Assembly (NCBI RefSeq): GCF_050948175.1
Contig: NC_135200.1
Span: 9,787,001 to 9,851,000 of the forward strand
DNA length: 64,000 bases
Origin: Xylocopa sonorina
Taxonomy: Eukaryota; Arthropoda; Insecta; Hymenoptera; Apidae
Direction: 5' to 3'
Below are positions 1 to 12,800 of the stretch, piece by piece (within the stretch, counting starts at the first letter, position 1; every line of letters begins with the position of its first letter). The notes under the pieces are model-generated. The model ran no database searches. It saw only the letters and a list, made by a program, of their open reading frames with translations, and was not told where the DNA came from. Both the position numbers and the translations under genes were made by a program.

Positions 1-656
1 GGTCTACCGTCTATTTAAACTTCGTTTCTTTCGCCTCGGACATCGTTCGGATTCAAACACTGGAATACAATTTTTCATAAACCTTGAACTTCGATGTTAA
101 ACCTTTGATTTATCGTTCGCAAATTACGTCTTCAATTTTGACGCTTTCAAAAACTTTATAAATCTTTCTATTCAAATTAAAGATGAAAATTCTATTTATT
201 CTATTTGATAATCTGAAAAATTTATTCTATTTCCATTTTCCTCTCGAATCACGAACAAACTTCTGACCCACGTCGAACAATTCGTCGACTCGAAACAACC
301 CTATCTAGCAAAAATTGCGTTTTCGTAGCTTCCGTCTTTTTCTCGAGGCTCGCGTAGTAAAAATCACGTCTGTATTTTCTTTCAAAAGCTTTATAGATCT
401 TTCTATTCAACTTAAAAATGAAAATTCCACTTATTCTACTTGCTAATCTGAAAAATTTATTCTATTTCCATTTTCCTCTCGAATCATCAACAAACTCCTG
501 ACCCACGTCGAACAATTCGTCGACTCGAAACAACCCTATCCAGCAAATTGCGTTTTCGTAGCTTCCATCCTTTTTTCTCGAGGCTCGCGTAGCAAAAATC
601 ACGTGCGTATTTTTGCCAGGCGTCGGTAAGGGAAAGATACGCGGGTCTAAACTTAC
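1..656 (-). other. nmo: nemo intron, partial (3' part of gene), with 240-bp tandem repeat
   Basis: This is non-coding sequence downstream of the 657-845 exon in gene orientation, and the intron continues off the left edge. Most of it is AT-rich and consists of two tandem copies of a repeat of about 240 bp (see separate entry). No open frame matching the nemo C-terminus was found. Confidence 0.8.
121..605. repeat. Two-copy tandem repeat, unit about 240 bp
   Basis: Copy 1 (about 121-359) and copy 2 (about 360-597) share long runs such as TCTGAAAAATTTATTCTATT and GACCCACGTCGAACAATTCG. The start of a third unit (AAAATCACGTGCGTATTTT) follows to about 615. The copies differ by scattered substitutions and small indels. 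The repeat is intronic with no coding content. Confidence 0.88.
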
Positions 657-845
657 GGGATCGAAGACTAGCATCTGGCAGAGCAAATGGACGGCCTCGT
701 GCGTCGCCTGAGTGCTGAGGGTGTAGAGGGCCGTCAACGAGGGTGGCTTTGGCGCGCGCCTCAGCATATGGGATCTCGCACCCTCGCACGCGTACCTCAT
801 GTCCTCGAGGGTCGGCGTGCCCAGCAGTTCCGTGATCAAATCCAG
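657..845 (-). CDS. nmo: nemo exon: kinase C-lobe (MAPK insert region)
   Basis: This 189-nt, 63-codon, phase 0-0 exon starts LDLITELLGTPTLEDMRYAC and ends HLLCQMLVFDP. The acceptor is TTTTGCAG (AG at 846-847) and the donor GTAAGT. It covers the LDLITELLGTP helix and the NLK-specific CEGA..HMLR and ALYTLSTQATHEAVHLL segments. The frame runs open past the donor, but the protein similarity stops exactly at FDP. The next coding exon (SKRISAKDAL-like in relatives) must therefore lie left of the window. Confidence 0.96.
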
Positions 846-3800
846 CTGCAAAAGCGAAACGAGAACGTGCTCGATTTTAGAACGTGGCCCCGCCCTTCGT
901 CGCGCTCCCCGCGGCCACGGATGCGAACGTTACGCTCGTTCTACGCGCTCGAAAACGGGAACGGATCTTGATTCACCGAGGCAGTGATATCATCCTCGAT
1001 ACTTTTTTTTACTCATCCGCGAAACTCTCTCTTGCAATCGTTATCGAGCGATTCGTTGATACTTTTACCTCGCGATTGGCTCCGTTCTCGTGGAATCGCT
1101 GCTTTAAAAGTACTGCTCGAAGAATTTAAAAAGAGAATCGTAATGGTATTTTACCATGCAGCTATTGTGAAATATATTTTAGAGAGACTGGAGTAGATGA
1201 AATTTGCCAAATTTCAAGATAAAGAGGAATATCAAAAATTCTTGGTACTTGTGGAGTGTAGAATTGGAATGTCCGTTCGATTTTCATGGGATTCCCACGG
1301 AAATAAATAAAATGCGCGGACGGTTAACGGCGGGACTAACCTGTTGCACAGGACTCTGCGCCTGGAAGAGGATCCGCCTGCGAAGTAGCTCGCCGAAAAT
1401 GCAGCCGACGCTCCAGACGTCGACGGCTGCTGTGTAGTGTCGCGCTCCCATCAGGATTTCCGGCGCGCGATAATACTGCGTCACCACTTCCTGGGTCATG
1501 TGCTTGTTCTGGTCCGGCTCCTCCACTCGGGCCAAACCGAAGTCGCAGATCTATTCGCGGAGGAACACGTATAGTATTCTTCTTGGGAATCGCGCGCGCG
1601 CGCGTGAGGGGGAGAGACGCGATCGTTTCCCCTTCCTCTGTTTATTATGCTTCGCGGGCCATTTCGCGAATTCAGAGGTTCGTTGCGTACGTTTTCGGGG
1701 TGCGTTGCGCTTACCTTCAGCACGCAGTTGCTGTTCACCAGCAGGTTCCCCGGTTTGATGTCCCTGTGCAGGATTCTGGCGGAGTGAAGGTACTTGAGAC
1801 CTGCGAACAGAGATGTAATTAGTATACAACCGTCTCAGAAGTGTCGAAGCCTTGGAAAGTTTCCACGTTGACCATTTCTGGGGCTTTCGAGTCGCGAGCG
1901 TTCCGTGCTTAATGAAACTCTGAAGCTTCGAAACGTCCGATTTCTGGAATTTTAACCACTCGAAACGCTTTCGATCCTTCCTCGAAATTCCTCGCGACTG
2001 CAACCAAGCCACGCTCCAAAACAATCAAACTTCCCGACGAGCCATTATCGCTCTAAAACCTGAAAAGGCACGGAGACGCGCGACCTCGATTTCCACAAAA
2101 TTCCTGCCTCCTCTCCACGCTCGCCAAATGTGCATACGTTCACCAGAAAGAAAGGGAGTCACAGAGAGAAAGAGAAAGAGAGAGAGAGAGGGGGAAGGAG
2201 ATATTATCTCGCGATTTGCCACGCGAAATATCAATCGAGGCGATTAATCTATTCGTTAGCTCGATCCCAACGCCTTGTTATCTATCGCGATATTAATCGT
2301 TACCAATCCATAATGGATTTAACGTCCACGGTTATTACCAGACGTTTTTAATCCGTCGAATAAACGACACCGATACGAATATAAATCTTCGCAGATGGCG
2401 CACGGGCGGTTATTAACATTTCATTGAACGGAACAAGTGGGACGGCGGATCGCGTCCCCTAAGTGCTCGTCATCGACGACAAATTGCATCGGATCGCGAA
2501 ACGTCCTTCGCCGATGGTAATTTCACGCGGTACGCGCGCCGAAACCAGTTTTAAATTGAAACCCGGATCGAATAAGAAAACCTGTCCTTATTATTAGCTG
2601 GATGGGGGACACGGCTAAAAAAATACGAACAAACCAAGAGGAATCCTCCGCGGGTTGTTTCGTCGACCTTTTTCCATCGACTCTGCTCGTTGCCCTTTCC
2701 GGTCGCACCTCGAAACGGACGAGTTACTCTCGAACCCGATGGAATTAACACGTCCGCTGTCACGTTCAACGCGAAAAGAGCGCGCAGACTATTTCATTCA
2801 TACCCCATCGCTCGACGGGACGCGAAATTCGATTAATTGATATCGATTGTCACAGATAAATTCGTCACTCTTTGCAACGTTAAGCAAGATCAAATATATC
2901 CGAGTGGAACAGAAAGAAATCGATCGTTAACGCGCGCAGCGAACGTCGCCAAGCTTCGCAGGCTGAAGCCACCCCTTCTGGAGGAGTCCGTTTCTCACCC
3001 TCGTTCACCGTTCCTGCTCACCCTCGCCGGGTGTAACCGCGAGGCGAAACGATACGCGTCCAAAGCAGCGAAGGGGCGAGATCGCTAGCAGAGGGGTGGT
3101 TGATTTGGGGCGCGAGTTGAATACAGAACGGATTACCACCCCTCGAGGCGCGATTCGGCTTAGGAAAAGGGGTGGCAGCTTGACTAACGGACGTCGCGAC
3201 GCTACGGCTAAACGCTCGTGTAATCCCTTCCAACTGGACACGCGCGTCACTTCACCAAGATCCCATTTCGTGCAGGGCCTGTACAACCCCTTCGCAGCTA
3301 GCCGCGATAATTATTTCCTTTCAATTTCGCGCCATTCGTTCACGAGAGGCGCGCGGGGTTTTCGGATTTTCTAGCGGCAATAATTCTCAGTCGCTTGCCC
3401 TTGCACCTTTTCATCTTCCCGCCGGAATAATTGGCTAAAGGGATTTGTAAAACGCGTAATTACAGCTCGGACAGGCCGTAAGTGTTTCGTCCGCGGGAAT
3501 TTTAATAATCGAACGTCGATCCACGGCCCCGAGGCGTAATTACGTGTAATTCTAAAATATGCACTTCGCTCGCGTCCGGTCGAAATTAATTGCTGAACCG
3601 GCGGGCAACCCAGTTATTACTATGTAACGCGGTCTTAATAAATCAGTCGTTAAATAAAACCATACAGTGTTAAACCTTCGCGCGGAATACACAATGATCC
3701 ACTCGAGTCCAATTAATTAAAACGCCCTCCATTACCCTGACCGTGGCTACGAAATATCCCAAGTAAATTGCGAGAAATAAATTTCAAATTTAACTTATCC

Positions 3801-6800
3801 TTCCAACCGTATTAACGATACATAACATTCAACCGTAACCCTTTTTAAACACCCATATTAATGCCACACGAATCACTGCGTTACTACAAGATCACCACGA
3901 GAAAACGATTAGCATTCGAAACGGTAACGAACCTCGATCTCTTTCACCCCGTGAACGAAGGGGTGGATCGGTACCAGCGGCTTAATAATTCGCCTTCGCG
4001 GTCGTCTTCACCAGCCGCGCGCACTCTCGCGTGAAATGCGTTCCGCGTCGCGTTATCCGGCGCCGTAACAGCCGCGTCTCGACGTCGCAACCCTTTCTCA
4101 GTATAATTTATCCCGTCCCTCTTCTCGCGACGCGGACCGATCGCGCCCTTCATCGACGGCGAGCGCGCGAGAACGGGCAGAGGGTCTTTTCATTTTCGCG
4201 GTCGACGAGGAGGGACATGAGCCGCGTGGCCGACAAGGGGCTGAGAGGAACAGCGCGGAGAAACAGTGGAGGGACGACGGTGGTGAAACGAAGGAGGTCT
4301 GCGAACCGATGGCTGGGGCGAAAAGAGCGACGGTGGGGTTGCGACGCGCTGTTAGGGGTGGCGAATGAGTCGAGGTGAGAGAGAGACGGTCGCGAAGGGT
4401 AGCTACGATGAGGAGGGAAGCTGCGTGGAAAGGATGGAGAAGATCGAACGGAAAGAGAGAGGAGGAGACGAACGAGAAGGAACGAGGGTCGCGAAGAGCA
4501 GAAGGGGTGGTAAGACGAGAAAGATAGAGAAAGTACAAGAGTAGAGGATACAGAATGTGCGAGGGAAGGAAAAAGCCGATTAAAAGAATGGACAGAGACA
4601 ACATAGAGGGTGGGACAGATGCAAACTGGTGGGGGTGATGAGGGAACAAGGGTAACGAAAATCGAACAGGGTGAGACGAGGCGAAAACGACGGAACAAGA
4701 GAGAAGAACGAAAAAAAAGGGGATTAAAAGGTTGAAGAGAGAGGATCCTGAGGAGGGTTCGAGCCGAAGGAAGAGGGTGGAAGTGAACGCGTGGAGGAGA
4801 AACAGGACTGACAGAGCGTGCTGGTGGAAGAGGACAGAGGGTGGTCAGGGGCTGCAATAAGAGCAGAAACATCGGTGCCAGATGAGTGTGCCGTGAGTCA
4901 TGCCGCATTCAGACCTCGACTTTTCTCTCCCCGCAATAAAACTCGGTAATATTACCGGGGTAATCTGCCCCGTGGGTGCGTCCGGTTGCGAATTCACCCG
5001 CCGGTAATTAAAGTCCCGCGTCCCGTCTCTCTCTTTCCATCAGCGAGCGCCAACCCCCTTTCGAGACACGGTCACGCACTCCGTTCCTCCGACGCGTCTC
5101 CTCTCCTCTTCTCTCCTCTCTCTCTATTTTTCTCCTGGTTCGTTGGTTTACGACGCGGTATCGTGCCGCGTGAAAATGAATTTTTTCGATGACGGTCGAC
5201 TGGGGGGTGTGCATCGAACGCCACGCGTCGCGAGAATTCCTGTCGCGTTTCGACGGCTTTTTTCTGAATCTTTTTTCACGTATCGCGGTGGTTTTTAGAC
5301 TCTGTGGTCACTCTGTTCTGTTCTCGATTAAACGTGACTTTTTGTGGACCTTGCTCAACGAGATTTGCAGAGTTCAGTGAAGTGTGTAGTTGTTTTTTTT
5401 TTTTTTAGGAGAGTAAAATAATGAAACGATCATGAATGCGTAAGCAACGATTCGAAGGATGTAAAGTGGGACAGAAAGAGGAAATGAATAGGACTGTGTG
5501 TACATAGTAATGGGAGGAGAGGGCGTGGAAAAACGGGGCGTAAATTTGTCGACGCTGAGCGCAGGGAATCCTTGACGATCGTATAATTCAAATTGTCTTC
5601 TGCATTATGTAACGGGCAGGCTATCTTCTTCCACCGGGCGCATTCATCGCGCGTGTCTACGAAAATAAAACGTCCCAGGGTTTCTCTACGAATACACGGG
5701 GTGTCACCTGTCAGAAGCGACGTGGCCTTACCTTTGCGGCTCGAGGACGCGCTCGGCCATTGTTCGCGTGGAAGAAAAACTACCGATTCAAGGGGAGAAC
5801 CCCGAGTGGCTCGATTAATTGTTCCGTAAATGCAACTGTTACGAGAAACTGCAACGCGGTTGCCTGCGTTTCTGCGGTTTTTAAATCAAATTTTTACGAG
5901 AAAGAAGGAACACGTTTGTGACTGTTTTTTTAAATTGCACGTTCCTCAGCCGCGGATCTTTTCTCCGAAACGTAGCCTTTTTAATGTTGCACTGGTTTTA
6001 TGTTTGGATCGTTATGTAATCACGGTTTGTGACACTCTAGAAGACTGCATTCCTTCTATTTGCATTCTTTCCTACTATTTCACACTCTGTTTACTATCCG
6101 TTAAATTTAGAAACAAACTCCTTCAACTGTTTAATTGTAAACCGCTCGAGGGTTTCACTCGAGGAACAAAGAGTTTCAATCGTTGGTACATTCATTTGTG
6201 TCTGCAGTTTGTCGTGCCTTTAACTCGTTTCGAAACAATGCTATTGCTCTTACTAAAAATAAAGATAAACAAGTAAAACTAGAGCTTCTTTCCTTCACAA
6301 ATATTATCAAATGATAAACAAAACGCTCACTTATAAAATAACTCATTAATAAGTATAAAAAAATATGAACCTCTTCGTCCCTAAATAAATCATTCGCAAA
6401 TTCGTTCGCCACTTAGTCGAACATCGAGACTCAATTTACTCCAAAGTAACGCCTCCATTTAAAAAACCTAACTCCATCGTCACACTTCTTCCTCGCGAAT
6501 TCACTTATTTCCCCTTCCGCGACAGCCTTCGCTTGCAACATACTCCGCTGCAAGCCCATCGAGACACCCGCAGTGCGATGCATCGCGTCGAATCGGTTAC
6601 GTTTTAATTACCGATCCGCGTCGCGCTCGAAGGACGCTGGATCCCGGGCATTACGCGTGAAAGCCACGTCCTGCGAGATAAACGGCGCCGGATTAATGTA
6701 ATAGAGTGATTAATCGCGCGAGCGTCGATCGAACGCGCGGGACACGTGCTCGCAGACAGGTCGAAGCGTCTCGCGCGCGGACGCGAGGCGACCGGATCTC

Positions 6801-9800
6801 CCGTGGAACCAGTTCTAATGGTCGCACGGAAATTCGCGACCCCTGAAGGATCGCCGCTGTGAAACGACGCTCTGCTCAGCGGCGGAGAATTAATCGACTC
6901 GCTTTGGCTCGAATTTTCGATCGAACCGTGAAGCAACGGTGGTTGCAGCGGTCTCTCTGTTGCGGATAATGGATAGAGTCTTCGTGTTTGAAACTACAAA
7001 GAACCGAAACGATAGAGATCCATTATTTTGCGAAACTCGGTCACTCTACATAACTTTACTCGAACTTCTCGAATACTTCATCTTTATTACGAGACTGCCA
7101 TGTTATTTGTCAATGCGAACAAACGCCACGTAAGCCACGAACTCGCGTACTTCTTTCAAGAATTATGTACAAAATGATCTCTGCCTTTGTAATCGTTCGT
7201 TCTTTACACGAGCAAGAGAGAATCGAAGCTTTCTCGAGAGATGAGAAAAAAATATGCGAAACATCCTCCATTCTTTCGCGCGGATTTATTCCTCCCCCCA
7301 AAGCGCTATAATAAAATGTCCTCCCTGTTCGTGAGAGATCTAAATCTTCTCGATGGACGGCGCAAACTACGAGAGATCGCGTATTTTCGGAAAGGCGCAG
7401 CGCGATAAATTTTTTTCAAACGATCCCACCCGTCCCGCAGGAAAGTCCGCGCGTCGTCGTTGCGGGACGCGGTTCCGAGGAGAGGCGCGCGTTCGAAAAA
7501 TTGCCCGACCCTCCGCGGGCCGCGTATTTATAGAGCGATATATCCGAACCGCGTCGAAAATAGCGCCTTATGAGAAGGTCGTCGACCTACTTGTTCCCGA
7601 TCTGACGACTTTTAACGACGCCCCCGCCAAAGTGCTCTAATGAAACGGCTCCATTAAACCGCGAGGAAGACGCGAGCCGTGTCTGCGTCCCTGAAAAACA
7701 AACGCGTAACGAGCCAGCAGTCTGCTAATATTTACGCATTATTATTATCTTTCTCGAGACGAAACGGTTACCATTTCGATCTTCGAAACGTCTCGACTGG
7801 GTCTTCTTTGTGCTCGAAATCGAATGAGAAGAAAAATCGATCTGTTTGAAATTTTTCTTGTCGCAGGTGTTTAACAATTAAATTGATATATTTGATTTTT
7901 TGGGCGTCTTTTCTCGAGTCAAAGCAGCCTGAAGTTATGTCGCGAGAGTGGGAGACAGAGGTGGGACGAAAAAGAAATTCCACTCTCAGGTGGTTTCGCG
8001 AGGGTGATCGAAAATAACCGGCGAGCGGCGTTCTCTCTTTTCCGCGCGACGTAATTCTGGCGACGCGGCGAATTTGCCCGCGAGTTTCAAAATTAACCGC
8101 AAGGTCAACGGAATCGGCCATCCGAGCGACGATCCCGACGACACGGTCGAGGCCAGCCGATCTCGAACCGCGATCCTCGAGCCTTCCAACTCTCCAACGA
8201 TTCTTTTCTCTCGAGCCTCGCCGCAACGCGTGTCGCCTTCGACCGTTTCGAATTCTCCAAGAATATTTGCTAAATTTTCCAGATTCTTCGCTACCTTTTT
8301 CCACGCTTTACTCGCCATTCTCTGTCGATGCGTGTCTCGATTACGATTTTCATTTATTGTATTTAAATCGCGCAAGGAAACACGATAATTAATTACATTG
8401 AAAGACGACGATACGAAGACTGAAACATCGATCAGCTGTATAGTAAATTTAAATGTTCGCCTCGTACATCGTCCGCCAAAGAAGCTCCAGTTTATTTTCC
8501 ATCGACAATCGGGCTCCTCGATCGAACACACAGAAACAGAGGGTCGATCTCTTAGTCGCAGCCGGCAGGCTGCCCTAAATCAAGTTCCACGGGCCTGTTT
8601 CCCGCATCTTCGAGCAATCCGACAAAACGAAAACCTCCCCACGGGTATCGAGACGTTCCGGGCGACCGCAGTTCCAATCGGCAGGACGCGAGCCTCTTAA
8701 CCCAGTCAGAGGCGCACAAAGACCGACCACCGTTCTCCGGGAACGTCCCACAAGTGTCTCGAAATAACGTCGCGGGGGCACGATCGAGCTCAATTTCGAG
8801 GACGACGCGTTCGCACGACCGTGGGATCGACGCTAGATGAAAACGCGAGGATATGGTTTTCTTCAGGGCACTTTGCTCTTCGAACGTTCGCAAGATATTA
8901 AAAATTAAACTCTCAAAATCGCTAGACGTAAAAATAATAAAATTTCTCTGACATCGCAGCAGTCACTCCTCTGTTAATCTATTAAACTCTTAGAAATAGC
9001 GCTCTAAGAGGTTAAATCGAACGGTCCACGTTCGAAAGCTCGTCGTGATGGCACGATAGAGTTCAATTTTGAGGACCACGCCTTCGAGCGACCATGGAAT
9101 CGACGCTAGATGAAAACACTCGCATACGGTTTTCACCAGAGCACTTTGCTCTTCGAACATTCGCACGATATTAAAAATGAAACTCTCAGATCGTTAGAAA
9201 TAAAAATAATAAAATTTCTCTGACGACGCTCTCCGAGTCACACCTCCCACAATCTATGAAACTCTTAGAAAGATCGCGCGAGGAGGTCAAAACGAACGGT
9301 TCACGCTCGAAAGCTGGTCGCAGGTAGGCGCGCCGCGGACAGGCTTAGGACACGCGTGGCCTGACCGATGGGACACGTCACGGCAGGCCGATTTCACGGG
9401 GAGAACGCGAGGCTGCGTTATCGGGTTCATCGCACCCGATGCGTGCCGCGTTCCCGCCAGCCGATTCCTCATTTCTTCTCCCCAGGGACGGAGGTCGTCG
9501 CGACTACCGCGGCGGGATATACCGCGCCGAAAGTCAAGGACGAAGGACCGTCCAGCCAGTGTATTAACGCCAAGGTCATCGCCGCCTTCGATCCTGCCTC
9601 CTCCTACTCGCGAGACCGCAACCGTCCTCCGCGTCGCACCTGTTGTCCACCGCCAGTCGAATCGATCGACATCGATTCGCCTCCGTCCCTTTTTTTCTGC
9701 TCCACGCGATCGACCAAATCGATTCTTGGGTCCTCGTGCAATCTTTCTGGGCCAGGCGGGACACGCTGATCTTCGATCTCTCTTTTTCTTTCATATTTGT

Positions 9801-12800
9801 GTGCGAAACGATCTTGCCAAGTTCGAGCGAGATATCAGAGATAGAATTTTTCGCTGATTGAGAGCAGGAGTTTGAGGAACGGTTCTTCGTTTAGGAAGTC
9901 GATGGAATTTGAACGTGATTGTCGTTTTTAACAATTGTGATTTTGAATCTTGTTAAAGTGATGTCTGCTGTAGCGTAGAAGAGTAGCGAATGGAGGTTGG
10001 TAATGTCTTTTGTTTAAGATGCTGAGTCTGGTTTGTGAATACGTATCGAATTTAAGTATTACACTGTGTGGAATAATTGTAACGCGCGCGGCAGAATTCG
10101 AATGACCAAAGCAGCAAAGTGTATTAAATTCTGCATGCTTAACCTGAATTATTGAAACGCTTCGCTGCAATTTCGCTAATGCCACTCATTAATAGGCATC
10201 TATCATCTCTATTATTCACCTACGATTCTGTGCATGCGATGAGCTCAATACCGTTACCAACCAATATTCAATACCGCCAACATAAAATACACACTCCGCC
10301 GTGCCAATTCGATTCGCGCGAAATTACTCTACCGCATAATAAAACAAACAAACTAAAAAAGAAAAACTTCATTAAGAATACAAACAGGAGAAACACAAGT
10401 ATAACAATTATTCCAATTCATAGAGAAAAAAAGACCAGAGAAAAACTCAGCAAAGGTGTCGCGATAAAAAGATGATTCGTTTAGCGATCCAATTACAATA
10501 ATACAAAATCGTTAAGCTCGAGACCTAAATACGGTTGACGGTAGCGGCGAGAAAGTTGACGAGCTTGCAAGCTCGTTAGCTCGACGCTGAGAGGCTTCCA
10601 CGGCCGTTCGTGGCTGCTTCTTTTCCAGTTGTTAATTGCATTCTGCCACGGGAACGATATTTAATCGATCGCGGATCACCGACACGCTGCGAGGAGGAAT
10701 ATATAGGCCAGGAAGACCATAAATAGCGTCTGGTCGCAGCTGTCGACGCCAAGAACATAATGCGCGTCGCTGCACGCGTCCCAACCGCCCCCTCGCCTAC
10801 GAGGAAAATTCAATTTTCAATCGTCCCGAACGGGGCTGCGAGAATCCACGAGGGACTCGATAACCGCAGATGCAACGCCGCGATTCTGCCACCCCGTTCG
10901 CCTTCGATTTACCCGGGGATCGGTCCCGTCGGTTAATGAGACGGGGACGCCTGTGCGGACTCCCGACGGTCGCGACTTTTATTGACATTTATCGAAGCAA
11001 TTTGTATCGGGGCTCTTTGAGGAGTCGGCGCGTTTAAACATTTAAAGCTGGCGGAGATAGAAAACCAGCCGCAAAAGGTTACGTTAATTGGACGATCCTT
11101 CTTGTTCAGCAGGCATTGTTCACTGTCTAATCAATGATTCTTTCATTTTTCAAAAGGAACTTGGCGAACTTTGGGTTCAAAGGGAAGAGCGTGGAATGAA
11201 GTACTTTTTTCTTTTTCTTTCTTAAACTCAACGCATCGAATTAGAATGAAATGTTATCGTTCGTCGAAAACACTTGAGCAGACTACTCGATCGTTTCATC
11301 CCCCGTTTTCTGAAAACGCTTCGCGCACGCCTTCGCTATTTCGTTCCGTCCATTTCATCCGGCGAGGGGATTCCCGAAAACCATTGGTCGAGAATAAAAA
11401 GCTGGGAGCACGCGAGAAACGGGATTGAAAGTCGATTCGAACGCGTTATCGAGTGCACATCGAACTGTATTATTTGCGGGATACGAGTGTACACACATCA
11501 GATGATCGAGCGCGGGGCGGAATAAAGAGCAATCGCGGCGGAGAACGTGTCGAGCCTCGTAGAAGCTGCAACAGGGGGAGGGGGGCGCGAAAATAAAAAG
11601 AGAGAAAAATGAAACGGAGAGAGAGAGAGAAGAGAAAAAAGGGTAGGAAACCGGGTCGATCTATAAAAGTCGATCCGGATACGCGAACGGGGAATAATTC
11701 AATTCGAACGCGTCCACGCGCGCCACGCGTGAAAACCCGTTGCCCGTCCCATTTATAATCCTCGATATTTGTTTAATTCGACCGTTTAATTAACCGCTGG
11801 CTAATGAGAATTCGAGCCACCCTTGCTCGCGAGAAATATCTTCCCCTGGCGTTCTCCTGCGCGCGATTTAATCGTTTAAAAAGCGAACGACCGGTGGAAA
11901 AAAAAGGCGTCGTCGTTTAAAATCGCAAATGTTTGCCGATTACGCGCGCAAACGGTTCGATCGACCACGCGCTCGATTATTCCGTTTTAATCGTGTCCGT
12001 TTACGCGGTGCCGGATGATTGTAATTCGCGTGACGTTCCATGGGGCGCTCCAAGTTTTTTTGACGAGCGTAGACGCTCTGCTTTCGCTGGGTTACGAGGA
12101 AAAAATTAATTGCTCTACATTTATTAAACGCCAATACGTTCTAGAACTTTATTTTGCTCCGTCGAATCGATTAATACTCACTTTACGGTTTTAGCTGAAG
12201 GGTTCTTTGCGATTCGAGGCTCGCTCGATGTTTCACTTCATTCGGTTGATACTCAATCAGTTACGTTCACAAGCTGTTAATCGTTCAGCTAAATGCTCTA
12301 TTCTTCCATTTACTTCTAACAGGTTAGGCTTTGATTAAGAGAAATGTGTTTCTCAAATTACTACGATTCATTAAAAATCACTCGAGCATCGATTAAACAA
12401 TATCCAATAGAATTTAACCCTTTTCGCTCGAACGACGACTCTCACTCGCCACGATGTTTCGCGTGGCAACTCGAGCGGCTGTATTTGCGCTGATTTTCCT
12501 TATCTCCAGTTGATAGATGCGAAGTATTGGTTCGCGAATAGGTCCCTTAGGCTGTTTATGTTTTCGGTTGGAAAGCGACACTGTGACGTCAAATTCCTCT
12601 ACGACTGTAGTCCTGAATACGATGTGTCTACCGTTAGTACGGTTTCGACGGTCGTAGCGAGCACATTTGTCGCGAAATTTTGCACCACTCGTTTGAAAGT
12701 TTTAAGGCGAGTTTCATTTTGAATTGATCATGATTAAATTGGTGGTAGAGCAAGTGTAAACAGTAATTACGTATCGGGTGTGGAGAAATAGAAAAATTAG

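Noticed and set aside
4150..4908. 252-codon minus-strand open frame
   Set aside because: It lies over a purine-rich block. The translation is low-complexity Ser/Pro/Leu/Phe with no domain. Absence of stops is explained by base composition.
5830..6276. 148-codon plus-strand frame with hydrophobic stretches
   Set aside because: It looks membrane-like because of T-rich sequence. No signal peptide pattern or family was recognised.
7768..8531. Overlapping 178- and 181-codon minus-strand frames
   Set aside because: Two mutually shifted frames of similar length argue for composition rather than selection. No domain was seen.
10559..10576. 18-bp perfect palindrome ACGAGCTTG/CAAGCTCGT
   Set aside because: A palindrome of this length is expected by chance at a fair rate in 64 kb and shows no other context.
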